Notes under the pieces: model-generated
What the model saw: only the letters and a program-made list of their open reading frames with translations
Databases searched by the model: none
What the model was told of the DNA's origin: nothing
Program-made: the position numbers and the translations under genes
Shown here: positions 22,831 to 34,681 of the stretch, one piece after another
Numbering within the stretch: position 1 is the stretch's first letter
Layout: each line of letters opens with the position of its first letter
DNA from: Spinellus fusiger
Taxonomy: Eukaryota; Mucoromycota; Mucoromycetes; Mucorales; Phycomycetaceae
DNA length: 64,000 bases
Reading direction: 5' to 3'
Assembly (NCBI GenBank): GCA_025094145.1
Contig: JALLLS010000079.1
Location: 99,637 to 163,636, forward strand

Positions 22831-23074
22831 TGTTTAAAGGGTCGCCACGGACCAGTTCCATTCTGTCGAGAAGAATGGATATTTGTATTCATATTATATA
22901 TCGCCACATCGAAGGTGGTTTCCTATGGGATTCAGATATTTACAGGTAAATCTACATAATAATCTTTAAAATCTAACATAAATACATAATTTATTTTTGC
23001 TCCTTTTCAAATCAGTCATTTTTAAACAATTGTATTGACTATTTCCTTTTATATCCCAAAGATCTCCTGGTGTG
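22831..23074 (+). ncRNA. Candidate guide-RNA (omega RNA) scaffold region of element B
   Basis: The 244 bases between the Fanzor stop and the element end hold no frame, yet match element A (984-1185) and both arms of the palindromic element at 61298-61798. In TnpB and Fanzor systems the RNA scaffold lies at this place and its guide comes from DNA just outside the end. Conserved blocks include CAGATATTTACAGGTAAATC and TTTTATATCCCAAAGATCTC next to the terminus. Transcription or function is not shown by the sequence. Confidence 0.3.
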
Positions 23075-25159
23075 TAGATCAGTCAGTTCAGTTCCTATTC
23101 ATTGTGCTGAACACTTTCCAGATAGGACGATATTTTAATAGGAGATATCACTGAATTCAATCGATGGTCTACAAATATGGGGTATGTATTCATCAGTGGG
23201 TTTTATAGAGAATATTTGACTTTATGAATAACCATCACAGCCTGTTTTTGAAGGACATGTGATGCAGTGGCATTGACATTGTTTTATGAATATGGCAAAA
23301 AAAAAAAGAAAAAAGGTTGTATTTCTAACTCTGCTCTAGTGTCTATAGAGTGAAGGTGTCTATACTGTAGTATATTATTGTATTATGGAAATAAATAATA
23401 ATGTTTAATTTGCATTGTACATGATGTTTTATTATAATATAATCCACGGACAGCCTATCAGAAAGGAGTTCAAGGATAGAACCATCAGTAGAATGATCAT
23501 TCTTTTTTCTTTTCTTTTTTATATATTGGATAGGATAAACAGGGAGGTTATATTGATATAGGGGATCTACAAAACAGGTATTGGTTTATTATATAGAATA
23601 AAAGAGTATTCATATTTTACTCAACAACAAATCACCACCAAACAATACAGTAACAATACTAATACTAATACTAATAATAGTGTCTTCCAGTGACTCTATT
23701 TTAATAAGGTTGTACTATAACACACCATTTCATAAAGGTAAAGACACCTATTGACTTTCTAAGAACAGATACCATAAAGCAATGTCTCGTTTTCTTTTCT
23801 TCTTCTGCCATTTTAGTATGTAGTATACCATACTAGTTCAATTATACTACCTTTGGCCAATGTTCATTCGTTAAAGTTCTATTATTTATTCTTTAAAAAG
23901 AAAAAAAGAAGAAAAAAAAGAAGCAAATTACGATGGCCCTTGATAATGTATTTTATTTATATAGGAACGATGAGCTTAGATTCTATAATCAAGGTACGCC
24001 TTAGTTTTACCTTGTTCATGGTGTCAGTAGTTCATCTCTATAATGTACCTAATACTTTCACCAATAGAAATACTTCTCATAGTCTATTGATTGTATAAAT
24101 ACTTTAGTACCCTTTAATTATTAAATGATAAAGTACACCTAATAACAAGAGTCAGAAAAGAAAGAATAGGTTCGACCTGAAATAACCCAATGCAATAAAG
24201 ACATTTCAACCCATCAAATATAGTGTTTTATGAAGAGTATTGAAAATGCTTTTAAAAGGCACACTATTTCCAAGTACAGACCCAGCTCTTCATAGAAGCC
24301 GAGGGTTATGACTTTATGGATACACATAAGGTCTTTACTATCCTTCTACTCTCCTTTTTGTTCATCCAATAACTAAGGGAAAGATGATCAAATCGATTGT
24401 AATTTATTTATTGTTTAATAAAGTGCCTGCCCTAACAGAGAATATATAAGAGAGAAAATGATAGTTTTGCCTGTTCTTAATTTCAATATTTTCCTTTTAT
24501 GCATATAAGCACAGATGTTTGTTATCTACCAATCGTCTTCTTTGTTGTTTACATTCTTAGCACTCATGTCCCATTGATTGAACTCTGTTTTTTATTATTG
24601 TTGTTGTTGCTATCGTTATTATTGTTAAGTTGTCTATCCTCCCCTGAATTCATTCTATTAAATAAGTATCATCTATGCTGGTGTATCATTGGTACGGCTG
24701 AGCAAATGAGTAATCGCAGAATGGAATGGAATAGACTATTGTTAGGATAGAGAGCATACTATAAAATCCAAATCCAAATACCAATCTATTTCTATTTCTC
24801 TTTCTATTTCTCTTTTTTTATTTTTATTTTTAAAATTTATCAGTTATCTTTGAATCAACCTTGTTTCTATGAATAAATTTCTCTCACCGAGAAACATTAA
24901 ACAGAAAGTTATCAAGACATCAAGACACAAGACAAACTCAGTTATTGATCGATAAGCCAAACAAAACATTACAATAAAACATGAAACTTTCAAACAAGGC
25001 GTGTGATGTAGTAAATATGGTTTATGCATTGATAGAAGACGGAGGAGGAATAAATTTTATACACTATAGAATGAAAAGGATTGTAAGAGAACCGGTCTCC
25101 TCAACTGATACAAAGAGATAAAGCTTGGCTAAGCGAATGGGCCGCTGATGTTGCCTGGT
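23075..25159. other. AT-rich intergenic region
   Basis: About 2.1 kb without a recognised gene. A TTGTTATTATTG-type low-complexity stretch is found near 24590-24630, and short AT-rich open frames look random. Confidence 0.5.
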
Positions 25160-25588
25160 TTAAGCCTCCCACCAAGTGATCTTGCCAACACCCTTGTTCA
25201 TGTCACCAATCACCTGCTTGAAGAGGACAGGAGTAAGGTCAAGAGAACCAAAGCGACACTCGGGACAGGCATCGTTGATGGTGGCAGACACGATCTTTCC
25301 GGTAGGACCTTGAATGTTGATCTTCTTGCCACACCACTTGCTCTTAGAACCCAAGTTGCCGTACTGGGGACGGTTCAGGGCAACAATGGCAGAGTTAGAG
25401 TTCTCCTTGGGTCCACAAGCACCCCACACACCGCCCTCAGTCTCAGGAATGAACCAGGTGCCAGTGCCTGTATATTTGCTGCTTCTCTTGCTCAGGGCCT
25501 CAGTGGAGTCAGTCACGGGGGCAGCAACGACAAGAGTAGAAGCAAATGCAAGGAAGAGACCAGCAGCAGAAAAAATAGTGCGAACCAT
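25160..25588 (-). CDS. Secreted double-psi beta-barrel (RlpA/expansin-like) protein
   Basis: A single-exon gene of 142 codons. Residues 1-22 are a signal peptide (AAGLFLAFASTLVVAAP), followed by a short propeptide ending in KR at about residue 35, a Kex2-type site. The mature domain is a small DPBB fold: KYTGTGTWFIPETEGGVWGA with CG, an SAIVALNRPQYG block, SKWCGKKINI, and the diagnostic SATINDACPECRFGSLDLTP. Four cysteines can form two disulfides. Proteins of this kind are abundant small secreted fungal proteins related to expansin domain 1 and RlpA. No catalytic activity can be claimed. GC-rich codon use and a TATA element suggest high expression. Confidence 0.88.
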   Translation of the reverse strand: MVRTIFSAAGLFLAFASTLVVAAPVTDSTEALSKRSSKYTGTGTWFIPETEGGVWGACGPKENSNSAIVALNRPQYGNLGSKSKWCGKKINIQGPTGKIVSATINDACPECRFGSLDLTPVLFKQVIGDMNKGVGKITWWEA

Positions 25589-25704
25589 GATGTTAAGAGA
25601 AAAAAGGAACGTCCTGCGCTAAGAGAGGAGAAGAGTGGAGAAAGAAAAAGAGAGAAGGAGAAAGTCGAGCTCTGGTGTTGTTTGGAAATACGAAAGATTC
25701 TCCT

Positions 25705-25713
25705 CTTTATATA
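25705..25713 (-). promoter_or_regulatory. TATA box of the secreted DPBB gene
   Basis: On the minus strand TATATAAAG lies about 117 bases upstream of the start codon at 25588, with a purine/pyrimidine-biased leader between. Confidence 0.45.
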
Positions 25714-28700
25714 CGCAGCCGGACATAATTAAGAATAATTACTTAATTTTCCAAAAGGTGAGGCGAGAGCGAGAAGGGAGCGGCGTCAAAGAAGGAAAAT
25801 CGACCCTCTATTGAGCTTGAGGGCTGTGTAAACCGTACATTCAAACACCGCGACATCGATTGCCTAGTAAAATCAAGTGGTGTTATCTAACCCTAAATGA
25901 GTCAGGACATCTGGCCTGGGTAGGATGCATTGACCAGTCCAGCCTCTTTGTTTCGTTGCTTTCTGGCATTGTCCTTTTTGTCATTATTTTTTTATGATTA
26001 TTTTTCCGCTCATTTGAGAAACTGGCAGCGTACTAGTATTGTGTTTATCAACTCCGTACTGACACACCATTCTTTGTGCAGACTAACACAGCCCGTTGTT
26101 TAGTATATTTCTATGCCTTTTTATTTATTTATTTTTATACAGGACCAAGAACACAAAGAATGGGCCAGGAGACAATAGAATATCGGAACGCTTCCTTAAC
26201 GAGTAAGTTTTATGTTCTGATCTGTTGCTATGCTCTGGGGAGTGACTTATTTTTTATTTTATTTTATTTTATTTTACAAAAAGTGACAGGTCAAAAACAG
26301 CTTTATTTGTCGAGGAATATCTTTCTTTGATCCACCAAGATTGAATGGTGGCGTGTGAGGTGCCAAACAACCCTATGCGTTTCATATTAGAGTAGGAACC
26401 GATGCCTTGGCTGTCCCACGTATGACTTGTAAGGATGAGAAAACACTATTTACCACTAGGGAGAGAAGAAGAAGCGACAGAAACGGTGTGGGTCGTAGAA
26501 ACATGAACACAAATGAGAGTACGAACAGCCATGAAAAAAGTAAAAAAAAAAGTGGATATGAAAATGGTATGAAAATGGTATGAAAATAATATGAAATGAT
26601 ATGAAAGCTTCAAATGGAGAATCCCAATCCAACACATGGGTCAATACTACCTAAAGACATGCGTGGGGTTGAATAGTGACAATCTATGTGATCTGTACAA
26701 GTAGAAACGTGCTGGTCTTTGTTCCAATCCGTCACTTCTGTACTGTTGTTAATTCATGCCTCCGTCTTCCGATAGGAAGTATCATTGGTGCTATTGGCAG
26801 TAAGTGATGAATTCAAATAAATGCGTAAGCATATTAATGGATCACATTGAAGGAGAAGAGTCCTTTTTACTCCTTTGATTGCTGCTGGTAGCGCTGTTAC
26901 TACTCATCGTGCTGTTACTGCTGCTCCAGTCACCTACACTATAATATATATATTCTGCATAAACCACCATTGAACTCCTACATATTACTCTACAGAAGCA
27001 AACATTAATGCCTGTGCTCCTTTAACAGTGTAGCCTGATATCGACTAAAGAACCTTTATTTTGAAGAAGAAAATGAAAATAAAAAAATAAAAAAATAAAA
27101 AAATAAGAAAAGTGTACTACAAAGAGTGGAGTGAATAAATTTGACTACATTTAGACAGGAGTACAGAGGCACCCGAAAGTTCATCTGCGAAAATATCTAA
27201 CGAATGAATTGAGCAGAATCGTAGGCTCAGCCAGTAAGCACCAAAGCTATTTTATTTTATTCCGGCTGTGCATCAATGTACCAGTAACAAAGATGGACTA
27301 GGCTCCAAATATGTTCAGTACGAAAAAAGAAAACGAAAACCTTTTTTTAGATGCCACATGGAAAGTTTCCTAGTCATTTTGTAGCACACTATAATTATTA
27401 AGGAGCTCCAAACATCTTGTGGTACTCTATTGCATATGGCTTTACTGAAATCAATCACTGTCCTTGCTCTCCTTCTACAGTAAGAAGAAAAGCAAGATGA
27501 CCAAAATATAAAAGGCTCAACACACCAAGGTGGAGTAATAAAAGTGATAAAAACCACAGACGTTATAAAGCATACCATACCACACCATACTATACCATAC
27601 TATACCATACCATGCCATACTATAGTCCATATAGCCCAGTATGGCATCGTGTAGAACAGTATGGCAGTGGATGGCACAGTATAGCACCTTGACTATAGAA
27701 TTAGGCAAGGAGCACTATTTTAGATGTTCTTCGCAGGCAACACCCTCTGTATTCTAGAAAGCGAAATAAGAGGGAGACGATTGACGTGCCTACAGATAAT
27801 AATAACGGCGGAATACAAACTCCATTTTGGCTTCGATTTATGGATGTTTAGAGTACAACAAACCAAGTGTGTGTTGCTTAGTATTATTTTGCCTGTAAAA
27901 TAGCACCAGTGGTTGTCCTTGGGATGCCCATTTTTTCCTTCTTTTTTTTTTCTCTATTCGCCCCATCCTTGGACTATTTTCACCTTATTAAAACCTTCCT
28001 TTAACGAGCATCTGTATTTAGAAGGTACAAAATAAGAGATAGTTAACACTGAGACATAGTATAAGATTGTGTATTTTCTGTCATTCGTCACTTGCAGTAG
28101 AGAATACAAATAAATAGGCAGAAAAATAAAAGCAGAAAAAAGGGGAAAATGTCCCTTTCTCTTCATTTATTTAGTGTCATCCCCTCTTCATTTATTTATT
28201 CTACGCTTATATAGACAATAGCTTCAGTAGGGTGAAGTAGAGAAATCATCTTGGTAATAATAAAGTGCATAAATAATGCTAAACATGGGGGCGGGCAATT
28301 TGTACACTTTGTTTGGAGTGGTCTATTCAAATAAAAGAAAAATACTGAACTTCTATTGAATCAATTTCGCTGCTATTGAACAGCGTGAAAATAAGGCAGT
28401 GGCGATATTAATAACAATAGTAGACTTTTCATTGTCTCTTACAATGATAGGCTGCTTATATTACTGGATTGGAAAGATAGGTTCGACATCACAGCTTGTT
28501 TATAAAAAGCCATTCGTCATTTGACTGGAATTATGGCACAGCTAAATGACAAATCTGTCTCAAAGGGTTTCCTTTTATTTCTCATCTTTTTACTGCCACA
28601 AGCCTAAAGTAGCTTATAACTCTGTGCTTGAAAGCATAGACTATTCCTTGATGAGAAGATAACTACTTTTTATAATAAAACATGTAGCTGTCTTTTATAG

Positions 28701-29052
28701 AGAGTAGAGTTAATATAGCAATTCAATAAGAGTGGAGAGTTGAGTTAGGTGGCCAAGAAGGAGACACAAATGAAGGGGGATGTGTACGATAGTAATGACC
28801 ATCTTTGGGAAGCCACGTCAGCTTCATGGGCAAGCAAACACACGTAAAAGAATGTTAGGTACCAAATTTATTCTTCTTCCCTTTTGGCAAGCACCATGCA
28901 GACTACACCCTATTCATTAGCTTAAACTGAGGTACATTCATTGTTCTTTTGATAATGAGGAATTCCAAAATGCAGATATTTGTTCCTGAAAGACACACTC
29001 TTTTCATAAAAATCTGTTTGTGTTTTAAAGAGCCTTTGTCCAATAAGATCTA
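25714..29052. other. Long intergenic region
   Basis: About 3.3 kb with no supported gene. Contains ATTTT repeats at about 26250-26275, an AAAATAA run near 27080-27105, and imperfect ACCATACTAT tandem repeats at about 27565-27640. Open frames here are short and low in complexity. Confidence 0.45.
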
Positions 29053-29502
29053 TAAAACTTGTCCCATCATTAAAATGAAATTTAGAACATATTTACGACA
29101 AATACAATAAATAATGAAAATAATGACCTCTTTTTTAGTGTAGAATTAACTAAAGGTGTTTATTAAATAGGCTTTCGATCAAGACAATAACTAAACTTGG
29201 CCTCTGAGTATCTACAGAATCCCTAAAGGTCAGACAAGAGGATACTCTTACATACACCTCTTATTCTCTTAATCAGATTCTCTTCTTCCATAAGTCTTTC
29301 TCACTTCAGTTTACTCTTACAAACTGACCAAAACTACTCTATTGGATTAAGCTCAGGAGAGCATGCCGGTGAATAAACACAGCCATATTCACAGCTCTCA
29401 GTCAACTTCTGGATATTACCAAGTGAATAGATCGGAGCATTATCCATCATCAAATAGTGCTCTTTGAACTGCTTGTGTTGGTTCATCACATCTAAAATAC
29501 CA

Positions 29503-30886
29503 CACACCCAAAGATTTTTCTGGCCTTTAAGAGGTGATATTTCCTTCCTTCTACGTAAAAGAAAAACCTTACCTTTTATGAAAAAATGATTAAAATCAAA
29601 GGTTTGCAAGTATCCAAATAATCGTTTCTTTTTGTGGATACCTCAATATCAAATTGTATTATCAATAGAATATAGTGTTGATGAATAGAATTGTTGATGA
29701 ATAGAATTGTTTATTATAATAATATAGCTAATAATATACTATTACTATAGCTACTACTGTTCTAAGTGTATTCCTTCATAGCAATAGAATATACACCCTA
29801 AAAGCCTTATGCTTTATTATAGGGAGATAGATAACTATGCTCAGGAGTAGACCCTAGACAGCATTGACCTTCTAGAAGACCATCTGAAACTAACTTGAAA
29901 GTCTTTACTTGTCTAATAACAATACAGTGCGTATCTTGTGGAATACAATGAACTTAAACCCAGATGAAGACACTAATTACCTTTTTATCACTAGAATAGT
30001 CCTTGGTAGTGTCTATCACCTATTGTTTCGCTTTGTTAATAATATCACATTACCTTGCTTATTTATGCTCATATTGACAAGTACTTGGGCGTTAAGTTCC
30101 ATGAACCAGTGAGAGGTATTGGAATAAGAAGAATGTTGAAGAAATAAGAGTTCAGGGTGTTCCTTATTGATGAGTTCAAAACATCCAGCTTTTGTCCTGC
30201 CTGTGAGAATGGTGATTTTGAGAAATTCAAGAAAGTGCAAAACTCAAGACCCTTCAGAAGAGAGAAGAACCCCACAGTGACATGTCATAGTCTTTAAAGG
30301 TAAAAAGCTTATAAATATATATGAAAGTCAAAGAAAAGACCAATAAGTCTATTATTATTTTATTTAGGTGCAAAACCCAACAATGTTTGAAGACCATGAC
30401 CAAATCTGCTGGATCTTCTGATGAGATTATTTCTTAATGCCTTTGTTCATCGAGACATGGCAGCAACATTGAACTTTTGTCATGTTCATTTTTTGGACTA
30501 CGAGAAGAAGGCAAACAACCCAAACGCTTTTGTCGATCCAAGACAGTACAGTCTGTTGGTACCAAAAGAAAGGAGTCCCTATTAGCTAGTAGTAGCCGAC
30601 CTACCAAAACATCAGAAAAAAAAATACGGTGTAGTTATCACTGAATTAAAACAAGATACACGTAAGTCTCTTTTGAACCATACTACATTTCTATACTATA
30701 TTTCCCCAAAGATATACCAATACTTTATGAAGATAGTGTAGCTATTGCTAGGATAGGCAGACAGAGTTTGAAGTAGTTCATTTAGACAGCGAAAATACCT
30801 TTTTTAAACACATTAGCCAATCATAAGAATATTGCGATTTTATTGTCCGTGTATTTACTTTTATATCCCAAAAATCTTTAGGTGTG
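29503..30886 (+). mobile_element. Fanzor-bearing element C, inserted in a Tc1 transposase
   Basis: Ends CACACCCAAAGATTTTTCTG and CCCAAAAATCTTTAGGTGTG are inverted repeats like those of elements A and B. Length 1384 bp. The flanks are CA and TG where A, B and the palindromic copy have TA, consistent with a TA duplication that has since mutated. Removing the element and one dinucleotide restores the transposase frame between NFAS and ILDVMN, which fixes the boundaries closely. Confidence 0.85.
30056..30585 (+). pseudogene. Fanzor nuclease remnant, copy C
   Basis: Reads IDKYLGVKFHEPVRGIGIRR, a stop, then EFRVFLIDEFKTSSFCPACE with the RuvC glutamate and the first CxxC of the zinc ribbon. An intron (about 30300-30369) is followed by RCKTQQC (second zinc pair), a frameshift, and HRDMAATLNFCHVHFLDYEK, in which HRD replaces NRD but the last RuvC aspartate is kept, ending at 30583. 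It belongs to a different Fanzor subfamily from copies A and B (AATLNF instead of VNASKD). The N-terminal region is absent. Inactive through nonsense and frameshift changes. Confidence 0.82.
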
Positions 30887-31923
30887 TGCTAGCAAAGTTG
30901 AAGCAGTGTTCTGTAACGGTTCCAGTGCTTTTTGTTTTGTTTTCATTGGGTACTTTTCGTTTTTTTGTGTGGAGACAAAATTCGTGAAAGTCCTACAGTT
31001 ATATTTATAACTCCATATGAAGAGATAGCTCCCAATATAGTAGTTGTTTTTGCCTTTGTTTTACGTTGCTATGCGACTGTTCAGGTTCCTTTCTTTGACC
31101 AATCAAAGTCTCTTTTCAAATTGATATGACATGCTGATTCTTTAATAAACACGTAATTGTTAGAATAATACATATCAGTCTCCATCCAGTATTTAGCCCA
31201 CCTGAAGTAATTGTTTATTTTGTCTGGACCATTTCTTTCAACAGAATAAAAATGGACCTTCAAGCTTATACTGCATTCTCTGTCACAAAGTTATAAAATG
31301 CAGTTTTACCAATGTTTGTTTACCTGAATTGGTTTGTAGGCTGGTTCATCCTATTATACAAGGTTAAAAAGCCAGTGTTTATATCTATCAAGTCAACAAT
31401 GAAGCTTCTATAGTCTTTGTTTAGTGCAGGTGGATGCCCTACAGCTCTGCTGCTTTCACTCTTCCTTTCAAAATAGTCTTTGGGATCATCCTCATATTTT
31501 TTGACCCAGTGGAGATCCATTCGAGAATTTATATTCAACTTCAAGACAGCTACACAAACACTTAGACCATCGATATAAACTAGTTGAAAAATAGAAACCT
31601 TTTCAGCATATCTATAGTGCTTATAAATCACACGTTCTGATATATTCTGATCGAGTGCTTCAGCGTCTTTCTGTTGGCTCACTGGTACAGGTGTCTCGTT
31701 TTTGGACAATTCTAGTGGCTTCCTATCCAAGTACATATTGAAGTCTATAACTGTTTTTACTGAATATCTCTCTTCATCTACCTCCATGAAAAATTCATGG
31801 TGCTTTTCTCCTTCTTTATTTAATATATTTCCTTGGCCATTTTTGTGAATAAGTATACTCATTGTCAATATTTAATCTTAAGACAAAAAAAAAAGTGCGA
31901 CAAAAATTTGTGAAAATAGTGTA

Positions 31924-33065
31924 TAGCCAACTTTAATATCAATTACAGTCCGGTATCTCCGCTAAACTGGCATGAGGACATTGACAAGTTCTTTGAGTAC
32001 TCCTCCCCATTATGGCAGCAGAAAAACCTTCAAATCTGGTTTATTAGTGCAGATCACCAACATTCCAGATGTCCAAGTTTAGATATACTCACAGATACTC
32101 AATTGAATATAAATCCGGGCGTTAAGATGATCAGCTGGGTAGGGCTATACCATCTTGCTGCCTTTTACTGCCCTGACATCTGTTGGGAATGGCATATGAC
32201 ATGTTTTTTGTTTGTTTGTAAATAATAGATGATTCCAGGATTTAAGTTTAAGCGTCTGTTCAACTCAGAACAATACATTTTAATGGCATTAATGTACTTT
32301 TTTGGAGTTTATATATTTTTTCTTAGTGATGATCAGGGAAACTGATAGAAGATCTATCTATCCATCCATCTATCTATCTCGAGAATAGTTGATGATAGAA
32401 ACTAGTCTAGGCTTATTATCTTATTCATCAAAATATTTGCTTTCTTCGCTCTTTGGTGAAACTCTCATTGCTTCAGTCTTATGATAAAACCTCAGTAATG
32501 TATTGCTTACAGTAGAGCTTAACTAATTCAACACATGACATATGTCTGCATAGAGTATGTCGTTTACAATGAACTTATGCACAGTGACTGAGCAAGCCAC
32601 ACTGTTTTGGGTCTTATGCACTATAGCATATGTCTTGAATACGCTGGTTATATGAAATAAGGAAAAATATGAAATACAACCATAATGAACAGCGATGACA
32701 ATTATACATGCATACGTATACATCTCTTATCTGAGAAAGTAACCATTATCTGATAAAACAGTCTGGAATCTAAAAGGGTATATTGCTTTGCACGGTTTTC
32801 TTTACTCTACCAGATTGTAAAGAGAAGCCGGAGCTCTTTTGCATAAAAGATATTTCCAGGAATAGTAAAAATAATAATAATACCTCAAACTATTACAAAT
32901 AATACTCACTCACTTACATCAACACCCATTCACTACCAGAAAAACTTCAACCTTCAAACATTGACATATGATATCATTATAAAGAAAATATAAAATTTCA
33001 ACAATCTTGAATATATATTAAAAATTAAATAAATTAAATAAATTAAATAAATTAAATAAATTAAA
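31924..33065. other. AT-rich intergenic region
   Basis: No gene recognised. A CTAT/CCAT tetranucleotide run lies at about 32355-32380 and a TTAAATAAA tandem repeat at about 33020-33063 just before the second 487-bp repeat. Confidence 0.45.
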
Positions 33066-33554
33066 AGCATAGTAGCCTAACTAATTCTTCCGTACCAAAG
33101 GCCTGTGTTGGGTTGATTTGTATATCCAAGATATAAACAAAGGTTAGTTAATAGAATAGCATAATAGGTGTCCTTAACTTTCAGACCGTGCTATGGAACA
33201 GTGGGCTATTGACTTATTGCTCAATCGTGATCTATTAGTTTGCTGGTTCTACTTTAGTGACATTGCCCAAACTACTGACTGCTGCTAATAAACAGACATC
33301 TTCTGGGACATCCTGTGAATAATACTGAACTTGAGGAATACACTTTACTACTGGAATTGGCCTGTGATCTTAAGATTGTCTTGATCAAACGTCTATTTAA
33401 TAAACACCTTTAGTTAATTATACACTAAGAGAGAGGTCATTTATTTTCATTATCTATTGCATTTGCCGTAAATATAAGACAAGTTTTATTTTAATGATGG
33501 GACAAGTTTTTTTTTAAAAGGAAAGTGTGATAAACAATTGTGGAAATAGTGTAT
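33066..33554 (+). repeat. 487-bp dispersed repeat, copy 2
   Basis: Same orientation as and nearly identical to 5987-6473, ending in AATAGTGTATA. It is directly followed by a different Tc1 relic. See copy 1 for the relation to the Tc1 family at 29-32 kb. Confidence 0.65.
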
Positions 33555-34450
33555 AACCTAAAGTGACCCGACAAAAGTAACAGAATTTTTTCAGATACAG
33601 ATTTCCTTTCTTAGATTCATACTTTATCTTAAGTGTCATAACTTCATGAATTCATTGGATAAAGACGTGAAACTTTCAACACATAAAGATAAAAGTGTTT
33701 AAAATAAATAATAATGGTTTTATTGAAATGTTAATTAATAACCAATGTGACCACCCTTGGCATCTCTGATCCATACTGGCAATGAGATGGTCTGTCACCA
33801 CCTTCAATATTTTACCCCATTCCAGCATCAGGGCCGCCTTCAATTTCTCCTTGCTGGTATACACTCTTCTGTCCTTCCTAATGGTCTTTTTGAGGTGGGC
33901 TCACAGCTGCTCAGTTGGATTGAGATCGGGAATTTTTGAGGGGCAGTAAGGAAGAGTTTTCATCCTCTTTACTGCCTTCCATTCACGAGTTGTCTAACGT
34001 GTCTAGGGTCTAACATCGTCCTCATGTAGGCGGCAACTGACTCCAGGCTTTAGGAGAGAGAGATGCTAGAGTTCAGGGCAGTAGACATCTCCCAAGACAT
34101 TAATGTGCTTGTTGGAGTTTATCCTACCCTTCACTACGATCCATCTCTCAACACCCTCCCCAATGAAGCAGCTTATACCATCACACTACCACCTCTAAAC
34201 TACCTTGTTTCCAGGACATTCTTAGGCTCAAAGGCCGTGGTTGTGTTCTGACTTTAATCTAAAGATTCTCCATGAATTGGTCAACAATGAGTAGTGTGCT
34301 GTGACATTCAGAATACTCTATAAAAGCCTGAGTGTACACAAGTACCATAGTGCATCTCTGTATCATCTCACTAATTGGTTGTAACTACAGATCACCTTCT
34401 TAGTCTAGTGTACCATTAGACACTTAACAAGAGCTGCCATCATCAATAAA
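33555..34450 (-). pseudogene. Tc1-like transposase relic
   Basis: Minus-strand pieces give a degenerate FGGGSVMV block near 34200, then PSKIPDLNPTEQL with a stop where the Trp codon of NPTEQLW should be, followed by AHLKKTIRKDRRVYTSKEKL, LMLEWGKI and IASMDQRCQ to a stop at about 33730. These are the usual third catalytic motif and C-terminal tail. Several frameshifts and stops lie between, so it is dead. Outer ends were not clearly found. A more decayed relative occurs at about 46640-47050. Confidence 0.7.
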
Positions 34451-34681
34451 TCCTTAGTAGACAATAATGACCTATCAAAGGTGATTAAAGTAAAGACACA
34501 TAACTGAAGGTTTTATAATGTTGTACATATCCAATGAACCAACCCTAGGGTAGAAGCCACTGAAGGATAAGCACCCACAAAAGTATAAATCAGGAACCTT
34601 TCTTCACTCAATAAAAATCTTGTCTTTGTTCAGTCTCATTATTTTACCTGTACTCTATATTGAATGCTATTCATCACATAC

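Larger units (their letters stand above)
21440..23074 (+). mobile_element. Fanzor-bearing element B (TA target site, CACACC ends)
   Basis: The 5-prime end TA-CACACCAGGAGATTTTTC and 3-prime end GATCTCCTGGTGTG-TA form short inverted repeats between TA dinucleotides (21438-21439 and 23075-23076). The first about 195 bases match the 5-prime ends of elements A and C. From 21637 to the 3-prime end it matches element A (984 to about 2364, inverted), so B equals A with the middle removed. Length 1635 bp. The Fanzor frame runs toward the 3-prime end, as in prokaryotic TnpB elements, leaving about 245 noncoding bases after its stop. Confidence 0.8.
29334..31868 (-). pseudogene. Tc1-like transposase, broken and interrupted by a Fanzor element
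   Basis: N-terminal part 31868-31320 ends with a paired-type DNA-binding region (GHPPALNKDYRSFIVDLIDI). After frameshifts the catalytic region continues: YVFIKESACHINLKRDFDWS (the usual first Asp of FIDES is Lys here), then KAKTTTILGAISSYG. The frame stops at the Fanzor insertion and resumes on the other side with GILDVMNQHKQFKEHY, LMMDNAPIY (second Asp) and ACSPELNPIE (final Glu). The lost Asp, frameshifts, an in-frame TAG near 31070 and the insertion make it inactive. Confidence 0.85.
29053..31923 (-). mobile_element. Tc1/mariner element carrying a nested Fanzor element
   Basis: The 5-prime end (minus strand) is at about 31923 with terminus TATACACTATTTTCACAAA, the same end seen on the 487-bp repeats. 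The other end matches those repeats from 29053 but has lost the terminal repeat. The transposase runs 31868 to 29334 and is split by Fanzor element C (29503-30886). Confidence 0.7.
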
